64,000 bases of DNA, from positions 73,632,877 to 73,696,876 of the forward strand of contig OY740768.1 in assembly GCA_963513935.1 (NCBI GenBank), written 5' to 3'. Origin of the DNA: Aphrophora alni (lineage: Eukaryota; Arthropoda; Insecta; Hemiptera; Aphrophoridae). The translations under genes were made by a program, and so were the position numbers. The notes below the pieces were generated by a model that was given only the letters and a program-made list of their open reading frames with translations, was not told the DNA's origin and made no database searches. The number at the start of each line of letters is the position of its first letter. The first letter of the stretch is position 1. This document shows positions 20,575 through 33,660 of the stretch, piece by piece.

Positions 20575-23500
20575 AACAATTAGCTGGTTTTCCGATTCTG
20601 TATTGTTCCTATGGTCATTGTCCAGGCCGGGTATTTAACTCCCACCATCTAGTTTTTAAGGTTCTCTGGTTTTCATTTTGTTCAGTCTGTAATACAGCCT
20701 CGTCAATGCCTTATCAGGCGAAGCCATTGGTCGGCTAGACTAATAAAAAGTGGAAGTTACAAAATAAAAAATTGTCATTTATTATCTTGTAATATTTTTT
20801 ATTAATTTTTAACTATTGTATTTCTTTAAGCTATTGCAACTGATTTTTTTATCTTTATAATTTATTCAATTTCAGTATTTACGTTATATGTAATCACAAG
20901 ATTTGACAATGAATTAAATAATTCTTCCAAATGTAAAGGAAAGAAATAATTTAAAGTAACTCTCATAGATGCTGTAAAACTTAATATGCTTAGTAAATTA
21001 TCTGTTAATAAAAAACATATTAAAAAAAATACTTAAAAAGGAAAAACAATATTACTCGGCGATAACAAGCAGGCAGTTGTCCTCGCTTCGGTTACTTGAA
21101 ACACTAACATGTAACACGACTTATGTTAATTAACTAAGGAATTTCTGCACCAGTAACGTATTTCGTTATTATAGGTCCAATTTTAATGAATAAGGTGTTA
21201 CATTAAACCGTGTTACCTGCAGATTTTCTGAAAATTATTAATATTCCTTGGAAAAACTATTTTGTAATAAATGTATCATATTTAAATAGCATGACTGTTT
21301 AAAGGTAAATAACATGTTCCACAACAAAAATGATTTGAAACACCTGTTATAAATTTTCAGATACATTTTATTTGTTGTTTTGTTTGTAAATTGATAACAT
21401 GTCTTTAAATTATTTTTAGATTAACTTTCAAACGCCGTGAATTTCCATGTCGAATTGGATTTGCCATAACAATAACAAAGAGCCAGGGCCAAACGTTGAT
21501 ATACAGTAATAGGAATTTACTCGTGAAAACGTTATTTACAACACGCTAGCATGTAGCAATGTCCCGTGCAGAGCTTTTAACAATCTCAAGATTTAGTTAA
21601 GTACCACAAAGACCTAGGTCACCTAATAATAGATACAACAGTTTTTACAAAGTTATTGTTGAAATTAATATAACGTTAATAAAATATAAATACATATTGA
21701 TGCAATAACCAAACAAATGAAGTTATTCAAACTGTTAAAATTCATATCTCTGGAAACGACTAGTCTTATATTTATTTAACTAAGAAAGTTCTGCACTAGT
21801 CGAGTCTTTACTATGGCCGATCTAACGACTGAGGAGTTACATATAGATCTGATGAAAATTATTTATTTTTCTTTGGTACTTTTATTTTCTAATAAAGTTT
21901 TGTTGCACGGTTCACTAAACGATAGCCACAATTTACACAATCCATATGATTATAAGTTAAAACACAGATGAAACACGACACACAATTGATATAAACAATT
22001 AAGATTATTGCACTTAGACTGCATTTTGTTTGTCTAGTTAAAAACACTAATATTGGCATAGTTACTTGGCGAACTGATAATGGGTTTTACTTGCACTAGT
22101 ATCGATTAGCGGAGAGTTTAATGATTAACTCGGTGTGACTGTCAGTAGTTTTATTAACTTGGACATGTTTTGAATAATTGTTTGCGACTATGGAGCTAAA
22201 GAAGGAGGCTATCGGGCTCCATCAATTTGCTAGCGTGCGTGTGTAAAGTTGGCCGAATCTTGGCCAATCAGAAACTAGCTCGACCCTATCAGTGGGAATC
22301 CATGAGAGGGTCACATTGGGGGGGGGGGATGGTAGCTTATTAGCAGCATTACATAGCAACCAAGTATGGTGCTGGTTTGAACGGAATTTTACTCAAGGTT
22401 GATGCAACCGAAATTTAGCTGGTGGTAGGGAGTGTACCAAGCAGCTAGCGGACTGTAGAGGAATACTTTGTCGTTAACTTTGTATTGAGGATGGAATATT
22501 TGATGCGTTTATCCTAAACACAAAGGATTGAACTGAAAAGAAAACGTTATACATAAATAAATATACTTATTGGACAAACTATATGAAGCAAATATTTTTT
22601 ATTTTACATTAAAGATATACAAACACGGGTGCTGCAGCCGAAATTTTCAAAATAATTTTTTAAAGAAAAATTTACTAGTAATTATCATACTGTAACATTT
22701 AAATTGGGAAAACTTAATACATTTAATATATACCTTAATAAAACTACAATTCAACTTCTGCAGTAATAAAGAAAAGAAAAATCGTACTTCATTCATCGGC
22801 ACGACAAAGTTCCAAGTAGTACTCCAGTGGTACGCTAGAAAGCGTATCAATACACTCCTGGCAAAGTTTAGACATTCTGTACACACTTGTAGATTCACAT
22901 GACGTCAGTCCTTGCTAAAACTTCAAACAAGCTACATACATGTGTTACGGCTGTCGCGATGGCTAAAATGACAGCATCCCACCGATCTTGTAACTTCTAT
23001 CGGCATCGCGTCTAAATTTGATGTTCAAACAATGTGAAATAGCATTGAACACCTTTATTTCTTGTCATGCACACAAATGCAGAAATTTAGACACCAACGT
23101 AGGAAATGCTTTATCAATATCACGTACAAATGCTTTTTGGTTGATCAATTTTTTTTTTTTTCAAATTGAATTTTTCTGCATGATTTATTTATTTATTTTT
23201 CGTTGTTTAGTAGATTAATTTCTTTCATAAAATTTACTATTACTTTAGTGACCGGTTCTAAAGAATTTAAAATTAAATCTTAAATTACTATATTTTTTTT
23301 TTTGCTTTTTTTACAAGTTGCCGGCCTAACTGTTGTTAGGAATTAAAAATTTATTCTTTCCATACAGATATCCTTTATTTCCCTTTTGTTGGGTTCAAAT
23401 CAAATAATAAAATTGCTTGTAACACTGAACATATAATAAATAATTTCATCCTGAATCCTACCACTGACTTTGATTTTTTTTTTAACATCAATGATGGTCC

Positions 23501-24050
23501 CAGAATAAAACCTGGAATTCTTCAAAGAAATATTCAGACATTAAGTCTAAGAAATAAACTGATCTAAAGTAGTTTTATCTAATCCAAACCCCAAACCTAT
23601 GTCATGGCAATTTGTGATTGTTATTTCTGAACTTTTTTCCAATCAAAGTACATTCATTCTAGAATAACAACAGGAAGTGTTAACTAAGTATAGGTTAGAC
23701 TTTATAAATTTATAGACGTACTTAATTATTCTGAGGTTCATTTAAATTTGTCTAAGCAGGATTTTTTATTTTAATTAAAAAAAAATTAAAAAAAGGGAGA
23801 AGCAGTAATTGAATCATTCAGACTATTGGTCATCCAGTGAATCTCCTTAGAAATAAAAAAATAAATAAAATAAAATAAAAAAAATAAACAATTTATTCAT
23901 TAGCCTATATTTGTAAATCTTGTTGAACTCAAAAACTTATTTTACCCAGTAGATTCAGCTGTGTGTATTTTCATCATATTAACTGTGGATTTTGTATAGT
24001 ACAACATATTATGTTTTGTATTATTAACATATTATGTTAATGTATTAGAT
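19111..24050. other. AT-rich non-coding stretch
   Basis: No gene recognised. It contains an AT microsatellite (20537-20570) and a less AT-rich patch at 22180-22440 with a G10 run at 22319-22329. The minus frame 22898-22647 and the plus frame 23018-23218 show no recognisable domain and are probably chance. Confidence 0.5.
20537..20570. repeat. AT microsatellite
   Basis: Seventeen uninterrupted AT dinucleotides. Confidence 0.95.
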
Positions 24051-24570
24051 AGGTGTCATAAAACCGTAACGTGCAATTCAGGATAGGATTTTACATATCC
24101 AAATAAATGAAAAATGTTCAGTAAATGTTTCCGAATTCGCCTTGGTTTAGTCGCAACCCGTCATTTTATGTTATTTATTTATTTTTTTTTTCTAAAACCC
24201 ACTGTAACTACAGAAATAGATTTCAAATTAGGTATAAGAATTTTGTATGTTATGATTTATATGAGTACCAAACACAAATACTTTATTTTTATAATTATCA
24301 AAATGGCGGTTGTTTAAAATTCGTTTAAGTTTAACGATTTTGGAGATATTCGACGTTAAAAGTTTTAAACGGCCGCCATAAAGTATTAGAGTTTGGTATA
24401 CTTGTAAATTATACAACATAAATGCCTGTACCAAATTTGAACTTAATATTTTATCTATTTCTGTAGTTACAGTGAGATTTTGTAACTAAACTAAAGGAAA
24501 TTAGAAAATAGTTACTGCACATTTATTATTTACTTGGATGTGTAAAATAAACGTCGGGTATAATTTTATA
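24051..24570. mobile_element. Foldback / MITE-like element R-B, copy 1
   Basis: Almost the entire segment is one imperfect inverted repeat. TTTTACATATCCAAATAAAT and CACTGTAACTACAGAAATAG of the left arm recur in complement in the right arm, as does the TGAGTACCAAACAC block, and the centre reads ATGGCGG...CCGCCAT. The outer end AGGTGTCATAAAA resembles AGGGTGTCACAAAA at 31507. No coding capacity, so a non-autonomous element. Overlapping short frames are by-products. Confidence 0.75.
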
Positions 24571-24956
24571 TTAAAAAATGGTGGCAATTGTCTGTATAAA
24601 TTAAACCAATGATCTGTTGATGTTTTCTCAAATTATTTCAATGTTAAATTAATTTACTTATTTTGAAATTTACAGATATATTTGAATAATACTTTAAATT
24701 GAATTACTTGGTATCGGAATGAATGGTCTCATACTACAAAACACAAATACAATGTCTAAGCACATAAAAATATAGGATCTGCAGTTATCTGAGTGATAAT
24801 TACAGACGCCGTAGAAAAACGTAAATTTCAAAATCAGCACAAGCTATGAGATTTTGAATAAATTTTCAAAGATATGTTTGTAGGATGTTTGAATCATAAT
24901 CAGAAATCAACTGTCAAAGCCACAAATTAAGCCATGTAAATAAATTAAAATACATT

Positions 24957-24959
<3 letters not shown>

Positions 24960-24998
<39 letters not shown>
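24960..24998. repeat. AT microsatellite
   Basis: About 19 uninterrupted dinucleotides. Confidence 0.95.
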
Positions 24999-24999
<1 letters not shown>

Positions 25000-25003
<4 letters not shown>

Positions 25004-28000
25004 TAATAGTAATAATTAATTATTAAGTTGATAATTTTTTTAAATGATTTACTCTAAATATATAATGCGCAGATTATAACATTTGTTTCTGTCATATTAT
25101 ATGTGCAGATTTTACCACAATCCTAAAGAACTAATATGAGATGTACGAAAATATAAGACGACGTTCATTTGCTTATAAACGACTTTTAAGCAATTACTGC
25201 AATCCGAATATTTGGGAGGGAAGTATGTTACGTTTAAGGGCTACAATTTGTTAATTAAGATTTATAAATAATGTTTTGGAATTTTGACACTAAAAAAACT
25301 TACACAAAAATTACTGAATACACTCATATTTAGTTATAGAAAAAATAGAGAGCGAATGAGATATGTCCAAAATTTATTCATACACCAAAATTGGCTCACT
25401 CAATTATGCTATACAGTATTATACAGACAGTAGTTGACGGATAAGTGAGTTTTGTGATTGACTTTTATTTAATTGAATAAAATGATCAGTTGACGTATAA
25501 CAACAAAAATTTAATATTTGAAATACTATTTATTGGTGATTTATTTATTAAACGGAGTTTATTTTAGGTCGGTGTTTACAAAGCCGAAATAAAAATGAAA
25601 ATATAAAACTTCATAATAATAATAAAATGACAGCTCTACAGAACTGGAGTAAAAAAAAACAACAAAAAAAAACACATGATTTAGCATTTTAATTTATGTA
25701 GCCTATTCATTGCACATAGGTTTTTCAGGTTTCGATTACGAATGTGATTATGAATTTTTAAAATTTAAAACTTCAATGTAAATAAAATGTATCTTTTCAA
25801 ATAAATTCGAGTTTGATAAAATAGTTATAAAGGTCGAAGTATGTTCCCTCATAATGGCAAAATGTAGGGATAATGATTGTAATAGTCAAAGTTAGACTTT
25901 TCGTCGAGTTATAATCTTCCTTTTACTACGTAATTTCACTTTAAAATGAAAATTCTTACTTCAATTGTTTGACGAATTTGTTTGTAAAATAATTACTAAT
26001 TTCGTTAAACGTGTTTTTTATGAAACTAAACTTTATCTTTTTACCTAAATCTGTTTTTCAACTTATTTCGTAAAATCTGATAAAATTGTACTGCTTTAAA
26101 ATTAAAACTTTATTCCTTTTTTTTTTTTTCTGTCACCCGCTGAGAGAGAAACGAAACAACTCTAAAAGTTTTCTTCACTTCATTTTGACACAATACAATG
26201 CTTATTAAATTAAAAGTTCTTATTCAGAAATAAATCTTGAATGAAGTACAACATTTTTCTTGAATTAATTAAAAGAAAGGATTTCATGAACAATAACAAT
26301 AGGGCGTTATTTTCATGTCCGTAATTAATTTGAAAAGAAAACTTTATCCTCTTTGCAAATGAACAAATTTATGAGATTTGTCTCAAGATTGGTCTCCGTC
26401 CAATAGTGGCGTACTATTTAGATAATGTTCTCATATCATTGGATTTAAAATGTGAATAATAATCTAATTTATCCTAAAATCAAAATTTTTAATCTTATAC
26501 TACTTGATTTGTCCAAAATTAAATTTTGATTAAATTCCTTTTAAGTAGTAAATATTATTTTAGTTTTTGATTATTCGTTTACTTTTTTGTCCTTTTCTGT
26601 TTTGATTAATTTTTTTTTTTTATATATTTTTTTTAGGTAAGTACTATATTACATTGTTTTGCATTGTCTTATAGTTAAAAGGAAAGTGTTCGTTTTTTAT
26701 GTTTATAATGATTGCCTATAAAAAGAAAACAATTTTGTCTAAATCGTTGTTTTTTAAAAAGAGGAATAAAATAACAGTAAACGTTCAATTATAAACGACA
26801 CGGAAAAAATAATTTCATAGTTAACGGAGCGTGGAGGGCGGTTTATTTTTATATTTTTGTGTGTTTAATCCATCTTTTAAAATATCGTAAAATCTAATAG
26901 ATGTTATTTAAATTAACAAAACACTTCATGAATAATAAAATAATATTCATCAGTGGTTTAATTTGGAATATTATAAATTTGCAAACAATTTTGAAATTCA
27001 TTTTAATACAGTCATTACTTAAAAATGTGAAATATATTTAATTACATAACCGGTATAGTAAATTTTGTTAAAACCTTTTATGTTGTACAACTCAATCAGT
27101 GAAAAGTATATTGAGTGAAAATTAACCAATACTCGTTCTGGGATATGTCAAATATACAGAAAGCACATCAAAAGAGACTCACAAGACATATTGAGTTACC
27201 GACGTGATAAACCAACGGACAATAGTTGGAGAAACTGTAAAAGGCTGGATTTAACTAGATTTAACTTTTACCATGTAGTCTTTACTTTGTCCTCTTACTT
27301 TCATTTTTCTATGTTGTCTCTCTTTACCAACTCTTGTTTTCTTCCAACAATGATGCTGTTGGAGTATTCGAAGGATAGGTGGATCTCTTCCTTTTTTATA
27401 AGACGATTTCTGTATCATTTCCACAAAGCGATATGAAATTTAATGTAGAATTCGTTTAATAAATGTAATATTAATATTTAAATGTAGTTGTAACATAGTA
27501 AACACGTTAGGTTTATTTACTTGCGTGATCTGCATTACTCGAACAGATTTTATGCTAATATAGATACAATCCATCTAGCATCGTGAGGAAATTTTAGAAG
27601 CTGCAATTGGTAGCGACGGATATTAATTTACTGATTACACTTTACTTGAAAGAAAATTTATCCAGCAGGTCTAGAGAGCCTTCGGGGTTTTTAGGCCACT
27701 AAGTTATTTTGCAAAGCACACTAAAATATTAAAGCTGATATAAATTAACTTGACCTAACCTATGTTTGTTTGATATTTACTTCGTCATAGATTTTATAAA
27801 ACAATTCACTCCTCATATTGCTCTTAGCGAAAATTTCATAGAAGCAACAATTTTTTTGTTTAACAAAATCAGCTGATTGAACCAAACACAGCCATAATTA
27901 AAATTTTACATTTTTGTAGTTATTAAATTCAAAAATACGCTTTGGCTATTTTAGAAGTACCATGATAAGAAATTTCGTTTTCTGGATATGACGTAGTCTA

Positions 28001-28770
28001 GAACCATGTTTTGATTTTTGTCAAAATAGAGTAATTGGAGAAGTACAGCTAATTTATTAGTAAAGGGCAATTTCTATTTTTAACAATATTTTATTTCGTA
28101 GTTGATTAAAAAAATCAGCTTATTTGCTGACGTTATTTTTTGGGAATGGCTATTACTTTCATTTGAAAATCAAGTTGTTTGATGACTTCCATATTAGTAT
28201 CAGATCAGATAGCTACACGTCAGGAATAACATGTTTATTATAAGCTAATATCAATAATAAAATAATATAATGTAAACAAGTTATTATGAAAACATGAACG
28301 CTTTCATATTGAAATAAAGGATTTATTCAAAATCCTGTAAATTTAAATTCTTGCTTTTAATATTGCAACAAAGAATTATAACAACCAAGGTAAATGTATA
28401 CTTAAAGGCACTTTAATATAAGATATATGAGCAATAAATCACCCCCATGGGGTCTTTGTATGTAGCAACTCTATGATTTATGTCATACTTTATGTTTATA
28501 AAATATAAATATAAATTTAATGTAATTAAACTGACTATAGCCTAATTCAAATAAAATAAATACAAATTTTAATGTGACTTGAGTGCATTTAACTGTCATT
28601 TAACAACCTACTTGATAAACTTATTCACAATTATTTATAAGGAATGAAAATACTTTATTAATACTTCCCTCTCTAAAAAGTTCTTATTTTTGTTTAAATA
28701 GATTATAAATTCTAGCCCTTTGAAACAGAAATATACATCAATGATGTTGTTTATTTGGGTATTTGTCATC
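25000..28770. other. AT-rich non-coding stretch
   Basis: No coding region, RNA gene or mobile element recognised. The plus frame 27191-27436 (hydrophobic, aromatic) has no recognisable feature. Confidence 0.5.
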
Positions 28771-28777
28771 ATTTGTT

Positions 28778-29289
28778 TATACACTTTCAAAAGTCCCTTA
28801 CCACACTTGGGAATAAACAAAATAACAAAAAACAAACTTTTTGTCAAAAGTAAAATGTTTATTCGTATTACACCCTTATAGCTATTACAACAGCAAAGTT
28901 GTCATCTTCAGAGGGAATCTTAAGAAAGACTAAATTAAAACTATTTACAACTAAAATGACCAGTTTCTCTACCCCACTCCTTCGGTGCATTGACTAAAAA
29001 ACCAAAAAAACACATATTGTTTGAACAATAGTGTTGACAGTTCAAACACTTGTACTGTTACCTGGAGCGGGGAAGGCCCAATCCTCTAACCTACTAAGAT
29101 GTTTTAATATCTACAATATATTCATCCCAAAACTTATTATTTTAACATAATACCTTCTGAAGAGGACAACTTTGTTGTTGTAATAGCTATAAGGGTCTAA
29201 TACGAATAAACATTTTACTTTTGACAAAAAGTTTCTTTTTGTTATTTCGTTTATTCCCAAGTGTGGTAAGGGACTTTTGAAAGTGTATA
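28778..29289. mobile_element. Foldback element with 138-bp inverted arms
   Basis: Left arm 28778-28916 and right arm 29153-29289 are near-perfect complements (shared blocks: CCCTTACCACACTTGGGAAT, TTTTTGTCAAAAGTAAAATG, ACCCTTATAGCTATTACAAC). They surround a 236-bp unrelated centre that has its own small palindrome (TGTTTGAAC...GTTCAAACA near 29020). The inner ends of both arms contain CTGAAGA plus a strong ACAAC/GTTGT hairpin, resembling hammerhead box one and stem II, but the GAAA box reads GTAA. It looks like an inverted pair of termini from a ribozyme-bearing retroelement; class uncertain. Confidence 0.7.
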
Positions 29290-29324
29290 TATTGTCACCA
29301 CAGTGCTCTGGTCTTTGCTTATCA

Positions 29325-29640
29325 TTTGTTTATAGCCTATAAAAACTAATACACAACTTTTCAGTATTATAGATCAACTACTTTAAAAAGTAATAAGCCT
29401 AAAACACAAAAACCAAGTGCCAACATTGCCTAATAGCTTAGTGACTTGCTATAAACTAAATCCTAAACTAGTAAATAAGAAAGGAACGCAGAACTTCTGC
29501 TAGGCCTGAGTGGTCAAAATAACCATGACAACGTACAAAAGTAATCAGGAAAAACCACAAGTCTTAAAACTATAAAGCACAAGGAATGTTAACACCAAGT
29601 TGAACAGAGTATCTACACCTGTCAACTAAATAAACATGAT
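29325..29640 (-). repeat. Dispersed repeat family R-A, copy 2
   Basis: The complement carries TTAACATTCCTTGTGCTTTA, CCTAGCAG, GCTATTAGGCAATGTTGGC and TTGTGTATTAGTTTTTATAG, in the same order as the copies at 9690-9960 and 31310-31505. Confidence 0.55.
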
Positions 29641-29788
29641 TTGTATGAGATTGAAAAAAATAAAACACAAGATCTCACAAAAATTACGTTTATTTAATCA
29701 AACGCGTTTCATCGACAAAATCGCCATCCTCAGTAAACGTAATTTATGTGAGATCCTGTTTTCGAGTTTTTTTTTCTATCTAATATGA
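29641..29788 (-). repeat. Hairpin repeat with hammerhead-like loop
   Basis: Arms 29641-29692 and 29733-29788 are inverted copies (both contain GATCTCACA and AAATTACGTTTA or its complement). The 40-bp loop, read on the minus strand (29733-29706), gives CTGAGGA, a CGA-loop-TCG hairpin, then GATGAAAC. Both conserved hammerhead boxes are intact, but the flanking arms pair with each other rather than forming separate stems I and III. Confidence 0.6.
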
Positions 29789-29799
29789 TCTCACAAGTC

Positions 29800-31195
29800 A
29801 AGCTGAATATTTATTTATAGGGTTTGTACGCTAACGACGTGGTTAACTAATGATTTTATTGGGGTGAACAACATTTTGTCTTCTCTATCAATAATTTTTG
29901 TTTTTACTGATCATGTTTGAATATAATTTTAGTTAATTTTTAGTAATAAATATTGAAGTCACGTTCAAACTCCAAGAGATGTTTAAAGTGTGTTATTTGA
30001 AGTCAGTTAAACTGTAGTCATGCTATACTAACACTCCCATGACTTACTTAGTAGGTATACATTGTTTCCTGTCACATGCTCCCGTAAGTAATGCAATATT
30101 CCATGTCTTTTGTTTACAGAAAGTCAGAGTAATGTGTTAACAGCTGATTAATGAGAATTTTTCTTGAAAAGAGTAAAGTATAGTTAAAGTGGTTTGTGTT
30201 TCTGATATATTAAGTATAACAATATTATAGAAACGTAAGAAAGGTTAATACAGAAACATTTTCAAAGCTTTACTATTGTTTCTTTAGAAAAAACAAAACT
30301 TTATCACAGTAGTCATCCAGCCTTATAGATTACAAATTTGTTCTATACAAATCGTGTCATGTAAATTATATTTTAAATGCCAATATATGTTTATACAATT
30401 AAGAACTTAAAGTTAAAATAAAAATAATATTTAGAATGATAGTCTACATTATTACAAAACATAATTTTATATGTACTAACAAAAATGATGGAGTACGTTA
30501 TTAATACTGAGGTATTAAAGAATGTATGTATCTTTTTACGTCAATTGACAATCAAAAACTATCTTTTCTCTTATAGCTGAAAGAAAGTTTGAAAATATGA
30601 GCAGAAATTTGTTCCAGGATTGCCCTTAATCTATGTTCTGGAAATGATGTTAACAGGAAAAACACAGAAAGATTATCCTACTTACCACCATAACTCCAAT
30701 AAACTCCACAAAACAGACATCCTGACTATAAGAATAAGGAATCAAAACGTAAAAAAACCACGAAGTAAATTTAATATATATTTTCGAAACGCTTAAGTTA
30801 ATGAACAAACCCAAGTAAAGTAAAATAAAATTTCAAAGGTAATAAAATAGAATATTTTGTAGTTGTCATTGTTACCCATGAAGCTATTTTTCAACAGAAT
30901 TTTATAATAAATTAAATATCAGACCTGGTATAGTGTTCATAAAATAACATACTACTTTAAGCAAAGCATTAGTAATAAGAAAAAAAAACAAAAAACCATT
31001 AAATATCAAATGCTCTTACATCGGCGTAAATAAATGTTGAATCAATTTGTCTAAAACTTATTTTTCAAAAGAAAAAAATAAACATGTTCATCAATATCTT
31101 CTCGTAAATTAAAAATCATGACATAACGATAAAAAGGGGAATAAACAAAAGACTCTGTTTATTGATATGATTTAATCGGACGTCTTCCATCATTT
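29800..31195. other. AT-rich non-coding stretch
   Basis: No gene, RNA or mobile element recognised. Confidence 0.5.
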
Positions 31196-31505
31196 GTGTA
31201 TATAAAAACTAACACACGATGTTTCTGGATTATAAATAAACTGATATTATGAATTAATAAAAGTGGAACATTAAAAAAAATTTTAATTTTTATATTTTAT
31301 GATTATGTTTGTATTTAGTCTTCGTTATTTTGACTGCTCTAGCCTAGCTTAGGTTTCTTTCTTAGGTTATTAATTTTAGTCAGTTTTCATCACGATCCTT
31401 GGTTACTAGGCTATATTGGCTTTTTTAAACTCTTCTCATGTTGTAGGTATATCACTTAATAACGTTAATGTATTAATCTTCTTGAAAAGTGTGTATTAGT
31501 TTTAT
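31196..31505 (+). repeat. Dispersed repeat family R-A, copy 3, with short inverted ends
   Basis: 31310-31505 matches the R-A copies (TTATTTTGAC..CTC.AGCCTAGC, GGTTACTAGGCTATATTGGC, GTGTGTATTAGTTTTATA). The left edge, TATAAAAACTAACACACGAT at about 31200, is the approximate complement of the right edge, so this copy may be a short inverted-repeat element. It abuts the R-B copy at 31507. Confidence 0.5.
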
Positions 31506-31506
31506 A

Positions 31507-31930
31507 CAGGGTGTCACAAAAATTTAGCGCGCTGTACAGGATCGGGTTCTACATATCCAAATAAATAAAAATGTTCAGTAACTTTTTTTCGAATTTGCCT
31601 TAGTTTAGTCGTAATCCAACATTTTTATTGCTTACATAAACTCACTGTAAGTCCAGAAATAGAAAGGATATCGATTTAAAATTTGATATAAATATTTTGT
31701 ATGTTAAGATTTACAAGTGTACCAAACACATATAATTTATTTTTATAAATTTAAATATGGCGGCTGTTCAAGACTTTTAACGTCAAATATCTCCAAAACC
31801 GTTAACTTTTAACAAAATTTTAAACCGCAGCCATTTTGAAAATTATAAAAATAAATTATTTGTGTTTTGTATACTCTTATAAATCGTAGCATATGAATGC
31901 TTATACTAAGTTCGAACACTCTTTTATAGT
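31507..31930. mobile_element. Foldback / MITE-like element R-B, copy 2
   Basis: Collinear with 24051-24570: AGGGTGTCACAAAA end, TACATATCCAAATAAA, ATGTTCAGTAA, TTAGTCGTAA, TGTACCAAACACA, ATGGCGGCTG and its complement GCAGCCAT. The right arm stops early, so the copy is truncated. Confidence 0.75.
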
Positions 31931-31934
31931 TAGC

Positions 31935-33255
31935 GAGAAGTGACATTGATCAATAGATAATTATTTATATTTTAGCGCAAAGTTAGGACTATTACGTAGT
32001 ATATACCACTTATCATAAATAATAAATAAAATGCAATACATTAGAAACTATATTAAGATAAACGAACTAAATTAATATTTGTTATTAAAAAAATAAGGGA
32101 AGTCTTTATTAAAAGATCATAAATAAGGTTTTATATAAATATTACAATCAAGTGAGAGATAGAGGAAGGAAATAAGTTACTATATCATATTTTATGTAAA
32201 GGTTCCCAACATCAAATTGAATATTGTACGAACACTTAGGTAAAACTTTTCCTCTATTTGAATTTATTTTAATATGAACAGTAGAACTTGCATTGTGTCC
32301 ACTCCATAATACTTAACATACGTTATGGATAAATCCTACCCTTATGCACCCCAGCAATATACTACCGATCATGCGGAAATAATCCGTTAGACTTTAGATA
32401 AAATGTTTTGTCCAAGAAAAGACTGAATGCTATCTGTCAAGATTTTGTTTCCTTCTTTTTCTGCTGTGAATCGCTTAATACAAATTTCAAGTTATATGGG
32501 AAGGAATTTGTTATGAATATCAAACTCATTTTCATGTTACAAATTACAGTATATGAATTAACATTCAGATGTGTTTCAGAGTGGTTTGTTACAACTATTA
32601 TAATGTTATAATATACATTCATAATATAAAACGTTAGAATAATATTAATTTTTGTAATATAGATCCGTCGTACTAGAAGATTAAACATTGTAAGAAATCA
32701 AAAAACTATATTAATTATCGAAACTAATTTTATTATTGTTCAGTGTCAAGTTAAATTTATAATGAATTTAGTACGGAACTATTGCATGGCGATTTGTTAA
32801 TTGGATATACTGTATTTATAATTATGATTATAAGTTATTTTAGCTCCAAAACAATTCTAATACACAAATATAATGTACAATGTTATACAAAAAGAGTCCC
32901 GACAGAATTAAAACAATATCAAAGAGACAGAATAAATAATAACAATAAAAATATTCTTGCTTTTATAACAAAAGAAAATTTACAATGCTTATTATATTCA
33001 AACAAAACCTACTAAAAAAGAAATGAAATTAACGTAGAAAATTTTGACATAAGACAAAACAAAATTGTGAAAAATATTTTGAAAAAGAATACACAGAAAA
33101 CGAAAGAGAACATATAAATTGACTGTTTAACCAATATTCTTCACTCATCATTAAGAATAAAAAAACAAAACAAAATATTTAATACCTTGACATCTTTAGA
33201 CACCTAAGTTATCTGGAAAATTACTGTTTGGATTGTGAGTTTTTCATTAAAAAAA
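31935..33255. other. AT-rich non-coding stretch
   Basis: Short frames at 32408-33015 are extremely A/T-biased with no recognisable motif. Nothing else seen. Confidence 0.5.
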
Positions 33256-33259
33256 AGTT

Positions 33260-33345
33260 ATTTGTATTGTTGCAAACCCTATCGGAGGCTCACTTATAGT
33301 CAGTGTGGAGTGACAATCCCGAGGTATCTATACTTTTCTTCGTTT
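33260..33345 (+). repeat. Dispersed repeat family R-D, copy 1
   Basis: AACCCTATCGGAGGCTCAC, then GTGGAGTGACAATCCCGAGG and CTATACTTTTCTTCGTTTAG, shared with 61975-62080 (complement; 15 identical bases GTGACAATCCCGAGG) and more weakly with 35960-36090. Confidence 0.45.
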
Positions 33346-33615
33346 AGTCTAAGTTAGATTCCACGCTTTCATATTTTTGATTAGAAATCTTTTAACCATT
33401 TCTTGATCTCGTCGACCCTGACGTTATTAGAAGATTGAGGGCTAAGGGGGTCTTAATACTCTTTTTTATAGCTTTTTTGAAATGATACATCACATGACCA
33501 TATACTTCAATTGAATTTTCAACTTCGTGCCTGGTTTCGCTCTAAAAATTAAAAATATAAGGGCTCATGGAAGTACCCCGTCACTGCAAAAAAGATTTCC
33601 GCAAAGTTTAGTTAT

Positions 33616-33660
33616 TTTAAATTAACAACAAAGTTAAAGGGTGGTGCATTTTCTTTTCAT
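33616..33660 (+). repeat. Dispersed repeat R-C, copy 1
   Basis: TTAAATTAACAACAAAGTTA followed by AAGGGTGGTGCA and TTTTCTTTTCATC closely matches 57448-57496. Confidence 0.45.

Noticed and set aside
20590..20760. GC-richer segment with GGCGAAGCC, considered as another hammerhead-bearing tail
   Set aside because: The first core box is not present on either strand (closest is CTGATAA), so the motif is not supported.
24114..24434. Overlapping frames on both strands near 24.2 kb
   Set aside because: They arise from the palindromic structure of the foldback element.
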